In this document: piece by piece, positions 46,947 through 59,813 of the stretch | Position numbering within the stretch: the stretch's first letter is position 1 | How the letters are laid out: every line of letters begins with the position of its first letter | Assembly (NCBI RefSeq): GCF_032118995.1 | Contig: NC_092660.1 | Location: 20,942,501 to 21,006,500 of the forward strand | Direction of reading: 5' to 3' | DNA: 64,000 nucleotides | Source of the DNA: Asterias amurensis | Taxonomy: Eukaryota; Echinodermata; Asteroidea; Forcipulatida; Asteriidae | Position numbers and translations under genes: made by a program | Notes under the pieces: generated by a model | Databases searched by the model: none | Told to the model about the DNA's origin: nothing | What the model saw: only the letters and a program-made list of their open reading frames with translations

Positions 46947-47837
46947 GAGGGCGCTTTACCAGCATGATAAAAGTCGCAGAAAAACTTTAGAAAAATAGGC
47001 TTACATTATTTTGTGTGCGTGATTATTTTGAACAAGGCAATGTTATCCGTTAACAATAACTGTTAACTTGCATAATATTATAACTCTCTACATGAAAAAG
47101 AGAACCAGTGGGAATTAAATTACCATCATAAACCACACAACGTGACTAAAGTGGATTTGAATTACTACGTATGTCCGGGTATTGTACTTCATCAACTGCT
47201 CTACCGTTCTGGATTGCAAGCAGAGCAAGCCGTACATTGGGAAACAAATTATGCGACTAGAAGCCATTCTGTTCCCCTAGAACTGGATGGACGAACACTG
47301 GGTGCTAGACTAGTCTGCCCATGGGGGTGCATCTGAGAGAACATGGCATCCGGCAACCAAGTGACCAATACAGTGCTCTGATTGCAAGTAAAGTAGTGCG
47401 CCCTCTAGTTCAAGTCAAAGCCAACACACCCAAGTTATTCAATGTTCAGTCTCACAAAGTGCGCCCTCTCTATCTATTAATTGTCGTCAAAGCATTTATA
47501 TTAAAAAAATCAATGATTTTATATTCCAGGTGTATGGCCAATTGTTGTTTAAAATTCAAATTCTTTCAGGCACTAATTAAAGGCCTACTTGCAAAAGGAA
47601 GATCACGACCATAACTCCGTGTTGGCTTTAAACGTTTCCCAAATTAATTACGTTGATGCATGACGAATTCCATTCGACGACGTATTCGCAAGCTGGTTGG
47701 TACACTGTGTTGGTTGGATGTGAGCAATACTGCTGACAAAGAACAACAAACAAAAATCACATTAGCAAAACACCAACCCACAAGAATTTTAGTACTTTCT
47801 GAAAGTTGCTTATGATGATCAAGCAGTGCGCCCTCTG
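46947..47837. promoter_or_regulatory. Cluster of CTCF-core-like motifs
   Basis: GAGGGCGC at 46947-46954, and GCGCCCTCT at about 47398-47406, 47461-47469 and 47828-47836. The motif resembles the core of the CTCF site (AGAGGGCGC). Similar words occur singly near 21562, 25709, 27902, 27939, 32986 and 51104. Only the core is matched, so binding is uncertain. Confidence 0.3.
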
Positions 47838-49546
47838 TTGTCACTGATTGCCTAGAAAAGGGACCTTTTCCCTGTCAATGGCATTCCGTCCTTATGAGCT
47901 GTAGAGATCTTGACATGTTAATCACCTTCGCCAAACGGTCTTCATGTTTCGGATGAAGGAGAACTCAGAGCTTCCGACGGAGGCGAAGTGGCTTTATCTC
48001 CGCCTGTCTTATTGGCTTAAAATCACTTCCACAGTGTAGGAGTTCGGCGTCTAGCGTGTCGAGAATATTAATTAAAGCATGATTTCGGGAAATTGTTTTT
48101 CCTTGGTGGAAGAGGGCATTATCCTGAAGGTTATGATTGTACTATTAATTGATTATAAAGAAGTGGGGAAAGTTTAAAACACACTCACCAAGAGTCGGAC
48201 ATTGGCCCCAAACTCCCTGTTGCAATTGAGTAACACTGAAGTTTAATAATGTTTTGTTGTTGTAGGCATTGTATGAAAATGAATACTTTCTAATATTTGT
48301 TTTAATCTGATGTATACTGCACCGTGTGTAACCAAACTGATTCATAAATAATTGTGTGAGTCGATAATAAACAGAACTGAATAGAACGGAAGCTGTTCAA
48401 TATTGGGCTTTATATACCTTTAAATCTAGCCGGCCTTTCTAATGTTGCAAAACACCGTGCGGGGCATGAAAAACAAAGCGTGTGAAGTTAAAAAGAACGG
48501 TAAGTCGTCATCCATCTGCTAAAAAGGGTCTTCCTTTTAATTTCGTAAAAGCAAAACACTAAAAAACGGGCATTATTTTGTTGGCCTTCGTGAACATTAA
48601 CTGAAAACATCAATCTCCGTTTTACGTTTGCTCTCAGTCCGTTTCACATGCAGAAAGGTTTTGAGTATTAAGTACAAACACAAGAGCTGCCTTAAATCAA
48701 GAACATTAGTTAAACGACTTAACCTATATAAGCAGCTGCTTGTATTTGTCTGAAAGAAGAATTTTGAATCAGTTCACAAAGATTCGAACACAGTTTAATG
48801 CAGCATTTCAGCTAAAAGGAGTTTATTTTCAGATACCATCTAAAGCTTTATACATTTAATAGTTCCACAAACAAAGTAGGCCGATAGATTTGATGTTTTT
48901 AATACCTGAGCTTTGAACACTTTGTTACCTTTGACAACATTTTAAAGCTCTTAAAGCGAATTGTCGACATTTCCCCCCGACCTACTTTCCACTTACGACG
49001 TCCTTGCATCTAGGACCGGTTCTAAAGGAAACAAGTAGATACGAAGCAAATTGTCCCATGTTGGTATTGCAGATTTAATCGCATTTTCATCTCTCTGAAC
49101 AAGTGATCACGAATCTACCAAAAACATGCAATATTTCCATAAAAAAAGTAAAAATAAAAATAAAAACATAAAAGGGTACTTCTTTTATTCCAGACCAAGC
49201 TTTAAAATTGATTTCTCTGTTTTATTACTTTGATTTAAGATCAATCTGCATATCCTTATACGCGTATAACCAAACCCTCTCTTACTAGAAGAAGCGTTGG
49301 AATCATTTTCTTTTTTTATCAAGAAGAACGTACACTCAAAGAACACACAATGGTATTATGCTTCTTAGAAAAAAAAGAACGAAAAAAAAAAACACTCTTT
49401 TATCTATCGCTCAATATAAAGGGGCGTCGAGTAGGATTTCCATTTGTTATACATCACCAATTAATTCTATCAGTCTATATCAATATCACCTTGGACATAA
49501 TGAGAAAAGTGAAAACAAAAAGACAAGTTGAAAAGGCAATCTCCCA

Positions 49547-49850
49547 TTACGAAGCTCTCTGTTCAGACTCCGGAAGTGCCATCAATAAAGTCTCATAGTC
49601 GGCTGTCCTCACTTTCTTCTCTATTGAAGTGTTCATAATTAGAGCCCTTATTGCGAACTCAAAGTTGAAAAAAAAAATACATGCGATAGATTTGCCCCCC
49701 CCCCCCCAAAAAAAAAAAAAAAAAAAATAATAATAATTTCGACCAACCATTATTATCGTGTGGTTCAATAGTTAACAAAACATTTAGAGAACAAGATGCA
49801 AGGCCACCTTGTATTTTTCTTACCTTGAGTATTTTATCCGTCGTGGCCAT
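49547..49850 (-). CDS. Possible two-exon small protein (45 aa)
   Basis: Minus-strand ATG at 49850 in a strong context (GTGGAAAATGG) starts MATTDKILK and runs into a consensus donor AAG|GTAAGA at 49824. A phase-compatible acceptor after a long T tract (TTCAACTTTGAG|TTC, edge 49657) leads to FAIRALIMNTSIEKKVRTAD and ends PESEQRAS with TAA at 49547. Product 45 aa, family unknown, no clear membrane segment. The 166-bp intron is mostly homopolymer runs. It could be the first exon of a larger gene with a different second exon, or chance. Confidence 0.25.
49696..49727. repeat. C run followed by A run
   Basis: About 14 C followed directly by 18-19 A, then (TAA)n. It lies inside the intron of the possible small gene, where it would act as a polypyrimidine/G tract on the minus strand. 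Confidence 0.8.
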
Positions 49851-52800
49851 TTTCCACGATAATTTCTGAAATGATAGAATGATATGGTTGTGACCGAAGG
49901 CGAACCCGACTCCTTCCGCTCTGGCGGGGTTATTTCAAAATCTGGCCGGCAGGAAGGTAAATGGATTTTGATCGTTGATGTTTCAGTAAGAAATCTACGG
50001 CTTTTCACTTCCATTTCTTTCAATTAAATATCTTGTCAGTTTCAATACGCGGCAAGCTTATTTTGGAGCTAGGAATTAACGAATAGCGAGACGGGGAGGT
50101 TTTTGTGTGTGAAAAGTTACTAATTCCTTTTTTATACTGTTCGGAGTTTGTGGGTAGAGCAGTTTGGACATTATGTGAGGTGAGCGGTGCATTCACAATA
50201 AATTGTATTATAATATTGTCAAGGAACTTTTCTGAGGTAGTCTCGGGGAAAGATTTTCTATCACTAACTTAGACCAAAAAAGAACATTTCACTGTTGCAT
50301 CCATGTTGAGACTTCTTGTGGTTTGTCCCTGTACTTAACATCCGGGCCTCCCGTAGACTTTGTACACAAAACTGTCATTTTGGACATCCCTCACTGTAGA
50401 AACAATTTTGTTCCTGTCTTCAGTCTCAATTAGGTAAAAATATTAAAACAAAACGACCCAGAATATTGGAATTTCAATTAACATCTCTTTAAACAGTTCA
50501 AACGGTAAATTTTCCATTTCAACCTTATATGCCTTGTTAATTGTGTGTAATTTTATGATCATTTATATTTTTAATGTTATGTTTTGCAACCACTGTAACA
50601 AAAGAAAAGCAATTATTATTAAAGGATGAGATGACACAATAAACAGTTTCCGAATTGACTAAAATACCAAGAACCTTGTATCAAGTATCCAATTAAATAT
50701 GAATGTGGTCAGCTATTATTCATAATACTACCCTTGATCCCATACCGAGGACTAAGGATTTCTCGTCTTTCCGTTCACTTGAGGTAAATCCAGCCATCAA
50801 TTTTAGGAAGTATTATCCGATAAGCCACCAAATCAAATCATTGCCAGTTTGGACTAGCCGTCCAAGTTCAGGAAGGATGGTTGAGTCAGAGCCGAAACAA
50901 ACGCCGTGTATCAACAAATCTTTGTTAACCTCCTCACAAGAAAAACCCTGACTAGATTCCCATATGCTCTGTTTCCTAATTGCTTATTAAATTCGAAATC
51001 AATAAACTCCTTGCACAGAACGCCATCGATAAGGTCAAAATATGGAAATGTGTACACGTCACGTTGACCTCTCAGCCAATGATAGGTCTACTATGACATC
51101 AGTGAGGGCGCTCTTTCAACTTGTGACGTCACATGCAAAGGACTAGACAGAATTATGAGAGGAGCATGCAAAATCTTGAAAAATCGACAAGGTTGGGGGG
51201 GGGGGGGGGGGGGTCAGCGAATTATGTTCACATCTTGGCTATTTGATCCCCACACCCGGGAAGATAACTTTATTGGTGAATAGGATTTGAAACTTTGCAT
51301 GGTGGAAATACGATATAGAAAGGTTTGCGGTAACACCATGTAATGACTATCTCTGAGTTGGGTTGGTTCTGAAAAGAACCGTTGTTTTCAACTCGACGTT
51401 TCGATCGGTATGCTCTTATTGGTGAAGCAGCTCGAAAAAATATCTCATCATGGCCGAGTACGGGGCACCAACTGTTTTCAGCGAAAACTGAGACTTTCGA
51501 GAGGAGTTAATTTGTTGTATTTTTGGTGTATCATTAAAGCCCCGTTAATTTCCTTAAACTCCATCAATTACAGTCAACTTATACATCAAAAGAAAGAGCC
51601 CATCCTCCTCTACATGAATATTAATATTTGATGTGTAGTTTTTAACTAGTAGGCATTAGGAAAACATGTATTAGCTCATTAAAGGAAATGCGTAATTTAT
51701 GCAATTAACCATAACTTAATTAGTGCAGGTTTGAGAGTCAACAAAACTGGTGGAAATATAGTTAACCTACAATAATAACATATAAAAACTTTGTCAGCTC
51801 TTCTTGATTTTGTTTGCCAATGGTCCAAAAAGATGAAAAACTTCATTATTGGGATCAAACTTACATATAGTTCCGAGTACAGTACAGTATTGCTATCCTT
51901 TAAACTCACCCACCGAATAGATTGTTTTTATCACATAAGATATTTGCCCCAAAACTAAAACTGTTACTTTTCGCATTATTGTGATGAATGGGAGACCTAT
52001 TTTGGCCACAGTATACCGACCATTCAGAACGCCCAGATGCATCCCACCCACCTAGCGCAAAGTATCACAAGAGGGGTAAAACAATTAATAAGAAATAATA
52101 TGTGGGTCAATCACTCTATGCATGGGTTGTGGACATCGACAAAGATTTATTTTTACGCTAATTAAAAACGACGAAATGCTGTCACCATGCGGGAAGATCA
52201 GAATAAAAGTTTCTCACCAACCTATAGTGTCCAAATATTATTATAACTTTTCTCAACTTTGACGTAAAAGGCATGATTTTCTTGTTTCGCACTTGAAAAT
52301 CACGAAAGATGAACCTTCCCAAAGTGCAGGGATACTTACAAAATTGTTGTACGTAATTAAAACGCCTATTAAATAAAAACAAGAGATAGGCCTACTTGCC
52401 TATTTTGGAAGAGTACAATAGGGCACAAGTCACGTCATGACTTGACTTGGGTACAAAATGATTTGGGTACGAAGTGACCAACATTCACGTAAGTAACCTT
52501 TAATCGCGACGAAAACTTGTGATTTTTTTTTTTACAACTTGACAGATATGTCTATACCGTTGGCAGATTGTAGACGTATACAACATCTGTGGTGTGGGTG
52601 TTAATCTAGCTAGTCCCTGCACCGCACGAGTTCGCTGGAAAAACAAATAGTTTTCAAGATTCTTGCTGGAAATTACTGGACTTGTGGTTCAAATGTTAAA
52701 GATTGCGACGGCTTGTTAGTATAGCTATGTATATACAATTGTTGTCCATTTCGGAGAAATGTAAGTCCCTTTGGGAACAATGAATGCTTCCCGTGAACGG

Positions 52801-55251
52801 CTACCTGGAATTGTTATGGCAATTGTTTGTATACATTATTTTAATGAAAACAACAACTTTTTAAAGCTTTTATCTGGCTTAATGCTCTAGCTGATTAATA
52901 TTGTTAAGGCATTTTTCGAAATTATCATCATCATGAAATACATTATTTCATTTGTGTTTACAAATGAGCGTTTTGGGGACAAGAACTACTTATTGTATCA
53001 TCATTAGCGTCGACATTTTTCAAAGCAACTGCACAGCTGCTGTGCAGGGGAGAATTAATTATCCATATAAACAACTAATTGAATTCACCAATGCGTAGGC
53101 TTACTAATGACTAATGCCATTGACTTGACTTATGACTATGACATTTTATTTTTTATGTTACTTCCCCCTTCAAGCAACAAGCTAGAAAGGTTGCCTATAC
53201 TCCTGCATGTGACTAATGGTTAACAAAAACTGCAGTTGACAACACAACAATGTTTTGTGCTCCAAAGTTGGAAAACCGTCTCCCATAATAATGACTTCTG
53301 TAAAATAGTTTAGCTAAATAACGATACGTTACCCTTGCTGTGCACGCCCTGTTTTAAGACAAAATGACGCCCATGGTTTCCCTGCAGTGTAATAAGAGAT
53401 TTGTTTCATGTCCAGTTTATGTCCAAGGCAATCAAAAGGTACAAATTTGAACAATACAAGGCTAAATAGCCATATTAAGGCAATAACAAGCTCCCGTAAT
53501 TTCTTACTAAAAACTGCTGACAATATTTAATTGATGCTTCCAAAAGACCATAGTAAGATCTCTCTTTCATCCAAGTTTCATTTCCTAATCAAAGACCTGT
53601 ATACTATCTCTACGCCGACTCAAATAATGCCAAAACTATGACGCAACTTTGGGGGTACCCCTAGTAAAGAGTTGACAATGCCTCTTAATATTACCCCCCC
53701 CCCCCCCCATTTTGAGTTTCTTGTAGAGGTCAGGGTACAACCTTAAGACCCTCGAAATTTCAACGTTCTACGGCATTCCACCGTTTAAACTTCAAAATCA
53801 TCGAAAACATTTTGTCCTCTTTTTTTCTGTTGGGGAGGTCGGATTTGCCTAAAACTGTACACAGCCTCAAGACTACCTAATGAACAACCTACAAACAAAA
53901 ATAATTTCAGCAAAATCCGTTGACCCCACCTTTATCACGGTCTGCATGGTCCTCCCGTGGACATGCACTTAAAGAGTAAAACCAACTATTCCATTAAAAG
54001 GTTGGAACTCATTATAGGCTAACGACGAGATCATTGTGATAATCTAAGATGAAATCACACGTTTTTTAAAACACTTAACAATTACTTCATACACGACGAG
54101 GTTAGGATGAACCCGAGATTATTGCCGGATTTCCGACATTACCTCAGTCCATCAGCCATGTAAAAACATTGTCGGTATGTTACATACATTGTGTACATTG
54201 TCCATGATATACACGTGAAAGTTCTTATGTGTTTTTCGTTTTGAAATCTGTCAATATTCGTTTACAGAAGAAAAATTCATTAAAAGTATTCCCAGGACGG
54301 AAACCTTGTCCATAAATACATGCAATGTTTTCTTTGCACCCATCATGTGGGATTCGTATAATTCACACAATCCCTTAGTACTCATTAATTAATTGGCCTT
54401 GGTAATGTACCAGCCAAACTCAAATGACATTGACGTTTGTTTCCTCTTCAAACTTGTCTGCAATTTTAAAACAACAAAAGAAGTTGAGAGTATGAAAATA
54501 AAGTACCGTATGAAAACACCGTTTTACTCTAGCCAACTCGCCGTGTTGTAATTTACCTAGGACGGTATGACCATGACCTGCATTTACGTTGGGACATCTT
54601 CAAGCAGAAAATACATGGCCATTAACGGTTATTCAGAAATGGGTTTATAATTCACTTCAATGGGTATAGTGTCCTAATACTGCAGGGTTGGTTTACTCTA
54701 ATAGGCCCAAAGGCAAGAAAGTCCAGTGCATGACACCATAGAGGTCTCTGTCCTTCCTCTATGATGACACCTACTCGTGCCAGAGTGATTCCAATCCAAT
54801 CTGTAGCTTTAATTCTTAAACAAGGAACTATTGAATTTCACTCCACTAAACATTTAGGGATAAATCGTCATCTTGTTTTGCTGTTTTTAATTTTCATTTT
54901 GTTTTTGCTTGTGACTGATTCTCCCTTTGATGGATATAAAACGTGTACACGACCAGTTTTTAATAAAGCAACGAAGAGAAGTGAAACCAAACGTTTCATG
55001 ATAATGGTTTGATCGTGATTGAGCTATCTGCACGATTTTATTGTGAAAGAACGAAACAATTAAACAATAATTCATCACAATAACCTTTAGATCTATCATT
55101 GTCATTGAACCATAAAGCACAGAGCGAGTGATTTATATGTCGTCTATTAAGCACTTTAACCTTGTTTACAAAACCAGAGACCTTGTGCAGTCCACGGTAT
55201 TTCCTGGTAGGCAAGCTACTACACTGGTTATAATGGGATATTTAAAGGGTC
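49851..55251. other. Gene-poor AT-rich region
   Basis: No exon supported. Notable items are a perfect CRE TGACGTCA at 51124-51131 beside a CTCF-core-like word at 51104, a 19-base G run at 51195-51213, a C run near 53694-53708, and a TTGGTTCTGAAAAGAACCG inverted motif near 51362 that recurs in related form near 60702. Confidence 0.4.
51195..51213 (+). other. 19-base G run
   Basis: Uninterrupted G homopolymer that could form a G-quadruplex; the exact length may be unreliable. Confidence 0.7.
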
Positions 55252-55255
55252 TATG

Positions 55256-55599
55256 TAACTTTGTAGGACAAAAAAACACAATGTCCACAGATTTACACTA
55301 AACTAACACAGATTGAAGATAATGATAGTAGAAAGCTTCCCTGAAAATATTATGTGCTGAGGTGCTGCAGTTTTTGGGAAATGAGTAAAACAATGTCATG
55401 AAAATAATTTTCGTCTCATGAGACGAAAATTATTTTAAACATTTACAAACGTATTTTCATGACATTGGTTTACTCATTTCTCAAAAACTACAGCACCTCA
55501 GTAAGTGAAATTTGAAGGGAAGCTTTCCACTTTCATTATCTTCAAACCCTGTAAGTTTAATGTAAATCTATGGACATTTTGAAAAGGTACCCAAATCCT
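55256..55599. repeat. TTAA-type MITE (family C)
   Basis: TTAA at 55252-55255 and 55600-55603. The arms pair loosely along the full length (AATGTCCACAGATTTACA with its complement near 55560), and a perfect palindrome around CGTCTCATGAGACG sits in the centre. A full-length relative of the degraded copy in MIER intron 4. Confidence 0.88.
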
Positions 55600-55603
55600 T
55601 TAA

Positions 55604-56491
55604 TTGCGTGTCATAATCCTCACATAAATTTAACCCATTTTTTTCGCCCCAAACAAGGCTAGAAACTACTCTTGGTAAGATGTTACACGAAGACAAACTA
55701 TTAGAATAAAGAAATAACTCAGATGAGCTAAATGACGGTATAGAAAATCTAACCTCTTCCTTGCTCTATGCTCTGAGACATGCCCCCTTTCTTCATATCG
55801 AAAGTTGATAAAAACGGACAGTGTCATTCCAATGGAAGCATAACTGCATGTCTTCTTACATTGGCTGTGAATGTGCCCGCATGAATTCCAGACACTGCTA
55901 TAAAGTCTTTTGTAAACAAGTGACGTCACATGTGACATGTCTATCTCTTTCACCATGGCTCTTTCGCCTCTGAGTTAGATTCAAAGCCTCAGTAAAAACA
56001 ATCCCCAACAGATCCGGTCTAAATGTCGGGCAAATGAACTTTGGAAACATCTGCTTCTCGGGACACGTTGCTGAATGTGGTCACTTAATCGCCTCTTCGC
56101 ATGCATGCAAAGTAGGAATCAATATGTAAACATGTGTAAAATAAAAGCAACACAAAGGGACTTTCGATTTCCAAACATTAAGATAGAACCATGGAGATAA
56201 TATGAATTGGAAATCATAAACTAAACGAATGTTTGTGTAATAGTGTTACATTTGGATATCATTCAATTGATTTACATTTTAATGATCTTTTCATGACAAA
56301 TCCATCGCAATTTGACGCTCCATTGTGCTGATAAGCGACTGATATACAACGGTTAAGCAATTGGCTTAAAATGGAGTGGACGCCTGCTTGGTTTGTGTCC
56401 GTATAAATTATGTCACAACCTCGTTATTATAGTCTAAGCCCCATACCTTTGTGCAAAGTTCCGATTTGTACGCATCATAGCTTGCTTCAAG
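55604..56491. other. Non-coding spacer with a CRE
   Basis: No exon supported. A perfect TGACGTCA lies at 55921-55928. Otherwise unremarkable. Confidence 0.4.
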
Positions 56492-56495
56492 TTAA

Positions 56496-56883
56496 AGGAA
56501 CACGTTGCCTTGGATTGGACGAGTTGGTCTATGAAAAGCATGCATTTGTAACCGTTTGTTATGAAATGGCATATGGTGAGAAAGATGTTTTAAAAGTAGA
56601 ATATAATGATCCACACAAGTATCAATCAAAATTGCAGGCTTTTTCTTTTACGTCGCGAACTAACACGGTCGGCCATTTATGGGAGTCAAAGTTTTGACTC
56701 CCATAAATGGCCGACCGTGTTTGTCGACGAGGTAATACGAAAACCAGGCAATTTCGAGGCATATTTGTGTAGATCATTGTATTCTATTTTAACAACATCT
56801 TTCTAACCATATCAATTTTATAACAAACGGTTACAGGACGCTTTTCAAAGACCAACTCGACCGATCCAAGGCAACGTGTTCCT
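56496..56883. repeat. Foldback MITE (family A), copy 4
   Basis: TTAA at 56492-56495 and 56884-56887, with the central palindrome intact. It is more diverged than the 22.6-23.4 kb copies, with several small insertions. Confidence 0.92.
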
Positions 56884-57049
56884 TTAATCAGGAATGAGGA
56901 GAGAGCTTAGGCTACACAATTCAACATCAAGATGTTGGCTACTTATTCTTCAGGCCATAACCTAAATAAAGCCAACATAATGACATTCCCTATTTTTAAC
57001 AAACTGAATTTGAAAAATAAATTTACACAATCCCCCATCTGGTTATTAA

Positions 57050-57492
57050 AGGGTGGCTGCAGTGGTTTTTTTTTAAATTTAAACGATTAAACATGACTTT
57101 TTAAACCTGAAATATTTTTTTATTTTTTTTATTTAATGCCTAAGTATTTTAAAAGTTGTTTTCAAGAGATTAGGGGAACCCACCCCGCCCCCTAAAAGGG
57201 AGCCTTCATGTGAAGTCATGTCGGGAACCCGAGCCGTCGGGTCCCCTAGCTGTGTGCATATAGAGACGTGTGCATTGTGTGGCCTGGTACCTAGGCGCGT
57301 GTAGTTAGGAACCAGACTCTTTTTGCCGACGATATGTTTGAATTCCCGACGTGACGTCGATGGTAGGGGGCGGTAACAATCCACAAAAGGGGGGCATGAC
57401 TTATTCGCTAATTACGCAAGTGAGATATGTCGGGGAAAAAAACAAAACACATTTAATTGAACTGTTTTATTTTAATTCACTGCAGCATCCCT
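57050..57492. repeat. TTAA-type MITE (family G)
   Basis: TTAA at 57046-57049 and 57493-57496, with ends AGGGTGGCTGCAGTGG and CACTGCAGCATCCCT. The G+C-rich interior contains ACCCGAGCCGTCGGGTCCCC and small frames without similarity to known proteins. Confidence 0.8.
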
Positions 57493-57496
57493 TTAA

Positions 57497-59426
57497 GTAA
57501 ATCAATTAATTAATATTCAACTAATCTTACAATAACTAAAGTGCGGGGTGGAGGTTTTTATTTAAAGTCACAGTTGTAAAAAAAAACAGGTAGTAACATG
57601 AACACACCACTGAGTCTACCAGGGAAAGTAACAATGCTACAATAACAAAAAAGCAACCCCTGTTCGCTCGTGCATATAAGATTCACTCAGCGAACCCAAA
57701 CTGATCAAAATTGATCCTGAATTTATCATGGTTTTTTATAACCCTCAGAATTGTAAGCTCCAAATGACTACCTCTCACAAATTGGAATGCCAATCCCTGC
57801 GCAGCGTCTATTTCATACCATTTACAGAAGTGAGCGGTGCTCACCCAAGCATGAATTATTTTCGGACATTTCGTGTCATATGAAAGTTGAGCCCACAAGC
57901 TATCCATACATATACACTTTTTCCCTAAGAAGTATAAATTTGTTATTCGGCAGCCAATTCAAAAAGTGTTTCAATTTCACTTTTTGTTGAGACACCCTCT
58001 GTATAACATCTCCTTTCTTTGCATACAAACATTTTGCTTGTTCAAGTTCCATGTTTCAAGACGTTCCATGTTTCTGTTGACAGTCCAATCCTATCCAAGT
58101 AGTAGGCCTACTTCATATAAATGGTTTTTGCCTTTTCCTTGTTTCCCCCCTGTGTTGATGGTTACCGCTTGTTGTCAACTCTTCCGTCTTCCTGACTCAT
58201 CTTGTTTTGCAATCGAATCTTGTTTGTCCCATTGCGATTAAGCTGCTTCTAAAGATCGGCATCCCTTATGTGGGATTGTGTAGATTCTCTTTATCATTTC
58301 ATGCCGTCCACCGAAATTCCGTTTTCGTTTTCGGCATAGCTCAAATCTTTGTAAAAATTGACAAAAATAGCTTTAATTTCAACCATCGATTGACGAGTGA
58401 CAAAGTTATGTTGTTTTACCAGAACGTGGATGGAGAGCTCTTTCACAGAAGAAGTTCAGCTGAAGTCGGTTAATTTTCAGCAACAATATTGCCTGTTCAT
58501 TGTGATCTTGTGATAGGAAGAATTAAATCAGCAAACAGTTTTGAGAAACTATTATTGGGAATGTATTCTATGTTTTCTGGGCAAATTTCAGCAAAAACAG
58601 TCAAACAGTAAGATCTTGCAAATTGATTTACTTGGTCACCAAAATCATCCAGTTTCGCAAAAAAAAAAAAAAAAACAAGCAGCGAGAGGCTGGTCGTAAA
58701 TCAGTTGTGGAAATTCAACTAAACAATTATCGTTAAATATTGTGGTCTTGGATTGCTCTATATAAATGAAATATAATAACAGAAATGAACCCGAACGAAA
58801 TAATGTGAACGGAAACAGAACTGAATGCGGATGTGGCTAAACGTGGAAACTATGTGTTTGAATAATTTAGGGAAACAAGTCTGAATACGAATGGTTTGTC
58901 TTCCAGACGGGTTATTGTAAGCGTAGGTCTCATATACTGAATTGGTGATGCTCGAAAAGAACTTGCAACACTTTTTTATGAGGCATCAGTGGCTTCAGTA
59001 CCGACATTAGAGAGTAATACTAATAGTACAAACAAAAATAACGATAACTCAATCAATGTTTTTTTTTTTTTTATCTTTTTCTTAAATTGACTGGGTAATC
59101 TATTTTGGTTGACTGGCAGATACAATTTAGTCTCTACTCTGCATGTCACAATTTGCTTTCAACCTCCATTACTTTGTTGTCATTTTTCATCATAACAATT
59201 ACATCCATGTAGTCTGTTCAGAAGGAGACGTCCAGGCCGAATGATTGGTATTATAGATGGCAATTATGTGAATTTAAACCCAATTTCATGACGGTAATTT
59301 GGAGACTTAGTCATAAAGATTGTCTGGGCTGGGAGGTTAATAGCGCCAGCTTTTATTTTTTAAGATGGAAGTAGGAACTGTCTATCATTTGCACGTGTAC
59401 TCCGAAGCCTCGCTATAATGATGTCT
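57497..59426. other. Gene-poor AT-rich region
   Basis: Short reading frames only, none with recognisable motifs or paired splice signals. Confidence 0.35.
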
Positions 59427-59430
59427 TTAA

Positions 59431-59813
59431 AGGAACACGTTGTCTTGGATCGGACGAGTTGGTCTATTAAAAGCGTTTGAAACCGTTTGTTATGAAATGC
59501 ATATGGTTAGAAAGATGTTTTAAAAGTAGAATATAATGATCCACACAAGTATCACTCGAAATTGCACGGTTTTCCTTTTACGGCGCGAACTATCACGGTC
59601 GGCCATTTATGGGAGTCAAAATTTTGACTCCCATAAATGGCCGACTGTGTTAGTCGACAGGGTAAAAAGAAAACCGTGCAATTTCGACGCATATTTGTGT
59701 AGATCATTGTATTCTACTTTTACAATATCTTTCTAACCATATACATTTTACAACAAACGGTTACAGAACGATTTTCAAAGACCAACTCGACAGATCCAAG
59801 GCAACGTGTTCCT
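59431..59813. repeat. Foldback MITE (family A), copy 5
   Basis: 383 bp with TTAA at 59427-59430 and 59814-59817 and a perfect central palindrome. Close to copy 1 in sequence (GGGAGTCA arms). Confidence 0.92.

Larger units (their letters stand above)
44015..49546. other. Gene-poor region with minisatellite and hairpins
   Basis: No supported exon. It contains a G run at about 44059-44073, a GC-rich hairpin at 44895-44938, a 48-bp minisatellite at 45190-45330, the palindromic element 45846-46005, the alternating CG tract at 46138-46250, and CTCF-core-like motifs at 46947-47837. On the minus strand 47720-47640 follows a good acceptor-like tract, but no partner exon was found. Confidence 0.4.

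Noticed and set aside
47640-47720. Minus-strand terminal exon after a good acceptor-like tract
   Set aside because: No upstream exon with a matching donor and no recognisable protein in any frame.
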